Positions 58,041 through 64,000 of a stretch of 64,000 nucleotides of DNA are shown piece after piece. The translations under genes were made by a program, and so were the position numbers. The stretch lies in NCBI GenBank assembly GCA_039000515.1, contig JBCFYV010009882.1:107154821-107218820 (forward strand), given 5' to 3'. The notes under the pieces are model-generated. The model did not search any database, was not told the DNA's origin, and saw nothing but the letters and a program-made list of their open reading frames with translations. Position 1 is the first letter of the stretch, and each line of letters begins with the position of its first letter. The stretch is from Timema cristinae (lineage: Eukaryota > Arthropoda > Insecta > Phasmatodea > Timematidae).

Positions 58041-58514
58041 AGATGTAAACTCTCTTAGGTAAAAACAATTGCATCTACAACAACATTTGCAATAATATGC
58101 CACTTATTATTATTATTATTATTATTATTATTTGGGTTTAGAGGCCCATCGACACATCGAGGTCATTAGGGCCTTGAAATATAATTAAAACATAATAAAA
58201 TCCCCATAGGGGAGAGATATAATCATTCACCACCTGAGACACTCCATAGGAGTGCTCAAATGGGCTCAAAGTACAATTGAGTGAAACACCTGCTAAAAAA
58301 AAACCCACAGGTGTATCACTCTAATAAAAAACAAAACAAACATATTAAAACAATATATTAGTTAAAAAGACAAAACTAACATGTTAAAATAATTATTTTA
58401 TTAAAGTTTGTTAAAATGAATAAAACGACAAGACAAACACATTAAAGTATACTAAAATGTTAAAAAGGTCTCAATATGAGATAAAATCCAGATGAGCCAC
58501 TTTATAAAAGTGAC

Positions 58515-61500
58515 TCAAATGGCACTAAAAAGATTCGCCTGGCGTATAAAATGGAGTAAACAAATAACTCCTTCAGCGCTGTCGCGTGATAAAAATCGAA
58601 GGTCACCTTTAAAATCAAGGGCCAGGCGAATAGGGGCATATCTGCGACACTCCACCAAAATGTGGTGCACACTAAGGGGAGCATCGCAAAATTCACACAC
58701 TGGAGGTGGATCCCCTCTTAGTAAAAAACTATGGGTCAATGAAGTATGCCCGACGCGGAGTCTCGTCACGATGATCTCCTCTCTCCTAGACTTTCGTATA
58801 GAAGAGGGCCATCGCGACATACCGTCCCTGATGGACCGCAGCTTGTTCTGAGCAGGGGTCGAGACCCACTGCTCGTGCCAGGTGCGCAACACTCCACGCC
58901 GAAAATAACCCTTAAGATCTAAAAACATGATACCCAGACTCGCCTCCGGAGGCAAGCTCGTTGCCTCCTTGGCTGCCTGGTCCGCCAGTTCATTCCCTGG
59001 AAGACCAGCGTGACCAGGAATCCAGCAAAAGGCGAGCCGGGTGCTTAATGAATCAATTTTTTAAATTTGTTCATGTATCATCTGCACGAGGGGATTCCAG
59101 GAATAAAGTGTGGACAATGCCAACAGAGCACTCATGGAATCCGTGCAGATGAGAACCGAACGGTGACTATTTCGATATATAAAACACAAAGATTTAAAAA
59201 TGGCATACAATTCAGCCGTAAAAACACTGGTTTCTTTAGGTAAACCAAATTTAAAATTGGATCCTTCCACAACAAAAGCACATCCCACGGAGGCTCCAGA
59301 TTTAGAGCCATCAGTGTAGATTCGCTCAAATCCGTGAAAGCGAGTGGAGAGGAGCTCATTAATGGTCCTCTCATATACGAAGTTTGGGGTGGTCGCTTTA
59401 GGGAACTTGGCAAGATCACAATGGCATTTCGGAGGGCGTATTTTCCAGGGAGAAACTCGACCTGGTGATATTGGGATAGCCTTTGGCAGCACTATCCCAC
59501 ACGTGTCGAAAACCGATAGCATCCGGATCCCAACCGGCCTTGTACTACGCCATTTAGTTTCATACAAGACACGGTTAGGGGGATGAAAAACAGGGCGGTA
59601 GGCAACATGCTCTGGCATGCAATGCAGTTTGGACACGTAAGATGCCAGGAGGTAAGACCGCCGGTAAGAAAGAGGGGGCTCACCGGCGTCGGCACAGATG
59701 CTGACGACTGGACTGGTACGAAAAGCACCAGTAGCCAGTCGAATGCCAGCATGGTGGACGCTATCGAGCATCTTTAACGCCGAGGGTCTAGCGGAACCAT
59801 AAACAAAACTGCCGTAATCAAGTTTTGATCTCACCAAGGCTCTATAGAGGCGCATCAAGGTTTCCCTATCCGCACCCCAGGACCGACCACTAACCACTTT
59901 GAGCAGGTTTAGTGCTTTTATAGACCTCGCTTTCAAGTCTTTGATGTGGGGGATCCAAGTTAATTTAAAATCAAATAAAAGTCCCAGAAACTTTACGGTT
60001 TCTGAGACTGGAAGAACGGCGTGGTCCATTAAAATATTGGGGGCTGGCTGTATTCCGCGTAATCTATGGAAGTGGACGACCGTCGTTTTGGCTGCAGAGA
60101 AGCGAAAGCCATTACGCGATGCCCACGACCAAAGATTGTTAACACTCAGTTGTATCTGTCGTTCAGCCCTGTGGAGACTTGACGAACTGCAATAAATTGC
60201 GTAGTCATCCACAAAGAGGCATGAACGAACAGGTGAGCGCACGTTGTCCACAATACTATTTATCGCGATAGCGAACAACGTACAGCTCAGAATACTACCC
60301 TGAGGCACCCCATTTTCTTGAATAAAATCCTCGGATAAGGTGTTATTTAACCTTACCCGAAAGTGTCTATCCGACATAAAATTAGATATAAAAGAAGGAA
60401 GGTTTCCCCGAAACCCCCAATTAAAAAGTGTTTTCAAAATGCCGTACCGCCAGGTGGTGTCGTACGCTTTCTCCAGATCGAAAAAAACAGCCAGAAGGTG
60501 CTGCTTATGGAGAAAAGCGTCACGGACAGCCGTCTCTAGACGGACAAGATGATCCACTGTAGATCGGTTCCGGCGAAAACCACATTGAATATTAGATAGC
60601 AGATTGCGGGATTCTAAATACCATATAAGTCGTTTATTAATAATTTTTTCCATTATTTTACATACACAACTAGTTAAAGCTATCGGTCGGTAACTAGTTG
60701 GCTCTAATTTATCTTTGCCACTTTTATATAACGGGATAACGATTGCTTGCCTCCAAAGTGATGGGAAATGATGAGATTCCCAGACACTATTGAAAAGGTC
60801 CAGAAGCTATGCGTGTCCGGCAGGGGGCAGCTGCCGCAACATTTCATAGTGGATATCATCTGGACCGGAAGCTGTGTTACCTGCCTGGAGAGGGCATAGG
60901 TCAGTTCATCTTGCGTAAAGGGGGAGTTATAATCCTCCCCCCGACTTGGACCAAAATCAATAGTACGGCGCTCGATGCTCCTCTTATGCACCGCGAACTC
61001 GTTAGAGTAGCTCGCAGTGCTAGAAATAGCGGCGAACATCGAGCCCAATACATTGGCGACCTCCATAGGGGGGGAGACAAGTGAACCGTTAGACATGAGT
61101 GCGGGTATATTATTAATGGTATTTTTGCTACTACGTACTTTACGAATGTGATCCCAAACCTTGGTTGTGGGAGTGGAAATAGTAAGGGTAGAAATAAACT
61201 GTCTCCAAGACTCTCTTCTGCTTTCTCGAATAATACGGCGAGCTCTAGCATGTAGAATCCGGAATGACTCCAGATTCTCCGAAGTTGGACGTCGATGAAA
61301 GAGACGTAGGGCCCTTCGACGGTTAGAAATAGCCAGCCGGCACTCCTTGTTCCACCAGGGAACAGGACGGTGGCGCGGGTTTGGCGAGGATTTTGGGATG
61401 GATGCCCTCGCCGCCGCTATGACCGTCGAAGTAAATTGCCCAGCCTTAACATCGACGTCGGGAGAATGGGGTTCGTCGAATACGGCGAGCTCGCGGAATT

Positions 61501-62206
61501 TATGCCAGTCAGCACGTTTTAGAACCCATTGAGGGAACTTTGCTGTACTGGGAGGATCTTTAATTTGTGAAAGCAGAATGGGAAAGTGATCGCTGCCACA
61601 TAGGTCCGAGTGAACCTCCCAAAGGAAGTGAGCAGCAATCCCGGGGCTACATAGGGCTAGGTCGATGGCAGAGGATACACCATTAAAGGTGGAGAAGTGT
61701 GTCTGGGTCCCGGTGTTCAATAACACCAGGTTTCCCGAGACAAGAATATCCTCTACCAACCTCCCGCGGGCATCTGTAAAATTAGATCCCCACACCAGGT
61801 TATGCGCGTTAAAGTCCCCCAAGACGATATAGGGGGCGGGAAGTTGTATAAAGAGGGCCTCTATAGTCCTCTTGGAAACACGTTCACCCGGTGGGAGGTA
61901 GATGCAACATACGGTCACCTCCATAGGAAGGGAGGCTCTGACAGCAATCACTTGGAGATCAGAAACAATATTTATATTCTTATGATATATGTTGCTACGT
62001 GCGAATATAGCCACACCTCCGCTAGCCCGATCAAAGAGTGGCTTGTCGGTACGATATACATCGTACCCACGAAGCATCGGGTTGTCAGTTGGGCGGAAGT
62101 GGGTCTCCTGCAAACACAAGATGGGAGGATGCAGGGAAGAAATTAGTAGTTTAATTTCCTCTACACGAGCATAGAAACCCCTACAATTCCATTGTAGTAG
62201 CGACAT
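58515..62206 (-). pseudogene. I-clade ORF2: endonuclease, reverse transcriptase, RNase H
   Basis: About 1230 codons from ATG at 62206. Endonuclease: LLQWNCRGF, LQETHFRP, VLGDFNAHN, GSDHFPILL. RT: QAIVIPLYKSGKDKL and YRPIALTSC (about 60730-60665), CGFRRNRSTVDHLVRLETAV, FFDLEKAYDTTW, NGVPQGSILSCTLFAIAINS, CLFVDDYAIYC (FVDD catalytic box). RNase H: YTDGSKSGASVGCAFV, TAELYAIF, CTDSMSALLAL, IPGHAGLPGNELADQAAKEA, all four acidic positions and the His present. A C-terminal Cys motif CEFCDAPLSVHHILVECRRY follows. Lesions: one frameshift near 60888, TAG near 60808 and TAA at 59061-59063. These inactivate it. Confidence 0.93.
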
Positions 62207-62224
62207 AAATTATTAGTATGAAAT

Positions 62225-63911
62225 TTAGTTATCCTCGCAATCCATTTCACTATCCTTTAAGAATAAAAATTTGTTTAGGTCCTTTTTAGGCCCTCTTTCC
62301 TTTCCCAGTCTCTCCTGTACCTCCCGCTTTAGGAGAGGCTTCGGTTTACTTTGGGGAGACTGGGTATTCAGATTCTTGTTCGAAGGCTTTAAGGCCTTCG
62401 ACGCTTTTTTAATAAAAAAATTTTCGGCGGTCTCTCGCTGGTCCTTCTTCAAGGCACCAGTGGGACTCGCCTTAGCGGCCTCACCTGTTCCGCAACTCGT
62501 CCCCACCTCCGGAAGCCCAGAGGTGGGTGTGAGAGGCTCAACAACGGCCGCCCTTGTTTTAATGCCCCGAGGCGGGCCCGGGAGGGTTTCCCGAGGCGGG
62601 CTCGGGGGTGTTCCCCGAGGCGGGCTCGGGGTGTTCCCCGAGGTGGGCTCAGGGGAGTTCCTCGAGGAGGTCTCCTCGGTGGTATAGGTGGGGGAGACGA
62701 CCGTTGTGGCGGTTTGGCCTCCTTTAAAAATTTAGGCGCCACAGAAGTTGGCGCGGAATCAACAAAAATGTCTCGAGAAGAGACCAATGGCACTGGTCGC
62801 GTTGGCTCCTTAGCAAGATTAACTGCGCAATGGCAGTTGGGACAGTTTATATTTTGACTGACAATCCGGCTATATTAAGTTTGAAATACCGGAGCTTGAC
62901 TTGATACGTATTCCTTGCGTGCCTGGGCATATGAGATCTTCTTTTCAGATTGTATCTCCAGGACTTTCTTCTCTACCTTCCATTTTGGACAGGCCCGAGA
63001 CCAGGCGGAATGCGGACCCTTGCAGTTGACGCAGTATTTAGGAGACTCGCATGGTGTTTCGTGAGCCTCCTGTCCACAATCCGCACAGGTTGGCTTACCA
63101 CGGCATCGCAGCTTCGTATGCCCAAATTCCTGGCACTGAAAACAGCGCCGAGGGTTAGGGACATACGGTCGGACCCTGAGCACGTGGAAGCCTGCTCGGA
63201 CCTCCTTCGGAAGGGTAGGAGTCGCAAATGTGAGGATATACGTATCCGTCTTCTATTCTTGTCCATTCTTTTTTGTGACAATACGGTACACTTCGGTGAC
63301 ATTCTGGGGGAAAGTTCCTCACAGATCTCCTCAATGCTTACGCAGTCGAGGTCATAACAAGTGACCACTCCCTTGCAAACATTGAGGAACCTGTGGGGCT
63401 CCACCTTAACCTGTATATTTACCGTATTACTCAACGGTATTTCGGAGATCACCATAATATTTGAGGATTGAGTGTCGGTCATAGTCTGAATCATAATGGT
63501 GCCATCGCGCAGTTTCCTTATTAAAACGTCAGATTTTGCTGCTCCATTTATCACTCTTTCGAGGATAAATGGGCTGACACGTTTCAGATCTTCACTTTCA
63601 TCCACTCGAGACATCACCAGGAAGCGGGGCTGGGGCCTCACCACTTCCTGGCTTTTCATCAAAACAGGGCTGGACGGCCTTACCCGTTTCCACCTCTTAT
63701 CATTAATACGGCCCTGTGAGGGGCCGGGCAGTAAGATGCCAGCAGAACTTGGCAGTACGGTGCCAGCGGACAGTAAGGTGTCAGCTGTGACAAGAGACTC
63801 AATCATGAGTGGGAGGACAACCTGCAAAAGTACTCGGATCGTAGACCCAGGTTGATCCCAGTTGGTTCTACCACATAGGGCCCTGTTATTTCTTCCGACG
63901 AGAGGCTCCAT
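62225..63911 (-). pseudogene. I-clade ORF1: nucleic-acid-binding protein with CCHC knuckles
   Basis: Starts near 63911 and ends at TAA 62225-62227. N-terminal half has VSPFILERVINGAAKSDVLI and GVVTCYDLDCVSIEEICEEL, an RRM-like region of LINE gag proteins. Zinc knuckles: CFQCQEFGHTKLRC, CADCGQEAHETPC, CVNCKGPHSAWSRAC (63140-62990). A Pro/Gly-rich part and a basic C-terminus (LLKREVQERLGKERGPKKDL) follow. Lesions: frameshift near 63300, TAG near 63254, TAA near 62876 and a shift within the 62510-62680 repeats. The protein would coat the element RNA. Confidence 0.88.
62560..62680. repeat. Minisatellite in ORF1, about 24-bp GC-rich unit
   Basis: About four to five copies of TCCCCGAGGCGGGCTCGGGG with small changes. 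In ORF1 it encodes a Pro/Gly/Arg-rich repeat. Copy number change here probably caused the frame change seen in this part of ORF1. Confidence 0.85.
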
Positions 63912-64000
63912 ACGACGCTAGACATGACAACCTTCATATGGAGCATCGCCGGAAGAGAGGTCACCGCAGCAAGTGTATGCAGGAAAGTGCTAATTTTACG

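Larger units (their letters stand above)
58103..64000 (-). mobile_element. I-clade LINE with (TAA)n tail, 5' end beyond window
   Basis: Minus-strand non-LTR retrotransposon of at least 5.9 kb. From 5' to 3': ORF1 with CCHC knuckles (63911-62225), 18 bp spacer, ORF2 with endonuclease, reverse transcriptase and RNase H (62206-58515), a 3' UTR of about 380 bp and a (TAA)n tail (58103-58132 on plus as TTA repeats). The RNase H domain and the TAA tail point to the I clade. It is clearly more GC-rich than the DNA around it. Lesions are few, so it is young compared with the other LINEs here. Confidence 0.92.

Noticed and set aside
55598..64000. Further ATP7 metal-binding-domain exons
   Set aside because: I looked for MTCxxC with flanking splice sites on the minus strand and found none; the space is filled by Gypsy and I-clade sequence.

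Overview
The window is animal nuclear DNA, most likely from an arthropod and probably an insect with a large, AT-rich, transposon-laden genome. This rests on spliced genes with GT-AG introns, an arthropod-like transposon load (mariner, several hAT lineages, I-clade and RTE-like LINEs, Copia, Gypsy, Penelope, tRNA-derived SINEs), an errantivirus-like envelope relic, and short (TAACC) runs. The species cannot be named from the sequence.

One host gene runs through most of the window on the minus strand: the copper-transporting P1B-type ATPase ATP7. Eleven consecutive internal exons lie between 55597 and 10151. All have canonical splice sites and all phases match, giving about 651 codons. They run from the last N-terminal metal-binding domain (MTCSSC) through the first membrane helices, the TGE actuator motif, the CPC copper-channel motif, the DKTGT phosphorylation site and the SEHP and GNREWM parts of the nucleotide-binding domain. 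The earlier metal-binding domains and start lie beyond position 64000. The GDG hinge, last helices and stop lie before position 1.

Almost everything else is mobile DNA. 1-5.0 kb: two decayed LINEs, a 5'-truncated SINE and a mariner 3' end. 5.3-10.1 kb: a complete hAT transposon with matching terminal repeats, a perfect 8-bp target duplication and an uninterrupted three-exon transposase gene of 839 aa, itself carrying a smaller element in intron 2. 10.3-22.5 kb: an envelope-like relic, a dead ZMYM1-type hAT, a Penelope fragment, a CGGBP1-like hAT with perfect target duplication, and a Copia 3' end. 22.7-26.0 kb: a hAT5-like element with a 5-bp duplication. 27-38.7 kb: a small TIR element, a possible solo LTR, an unclassified 2.5-kb TIR element carrying SINEs, and another ZMYM1-type relic. 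43.2-46.7 kb: a nest of mariner, a tRNA-Lys-PBS-like tandem repeat and a possible LTR inside a hAT. 46.8-55.3 kb: two LINEs on opposite strands plus a run of three SINEs. 56.3-58.0 kb: a Gypsy pol relic. 58.1-64.0 kb: a relatively young I-clade LINE with ORF1, endonuclease, reverse transcriptase, RNase H and a (TAA)n tail, running off the window end.

The strongest items for follow-up are the intact hAT next to an ATP7 splice donor, two tRNA-derived SINE families that share one 3' tail ending in (TAA)n like the I-clade LINE, the 42-bp tandem array of tRNA-Lys-PBS-like units, and the 31.2-33.7 kb TIR element of unknown class.
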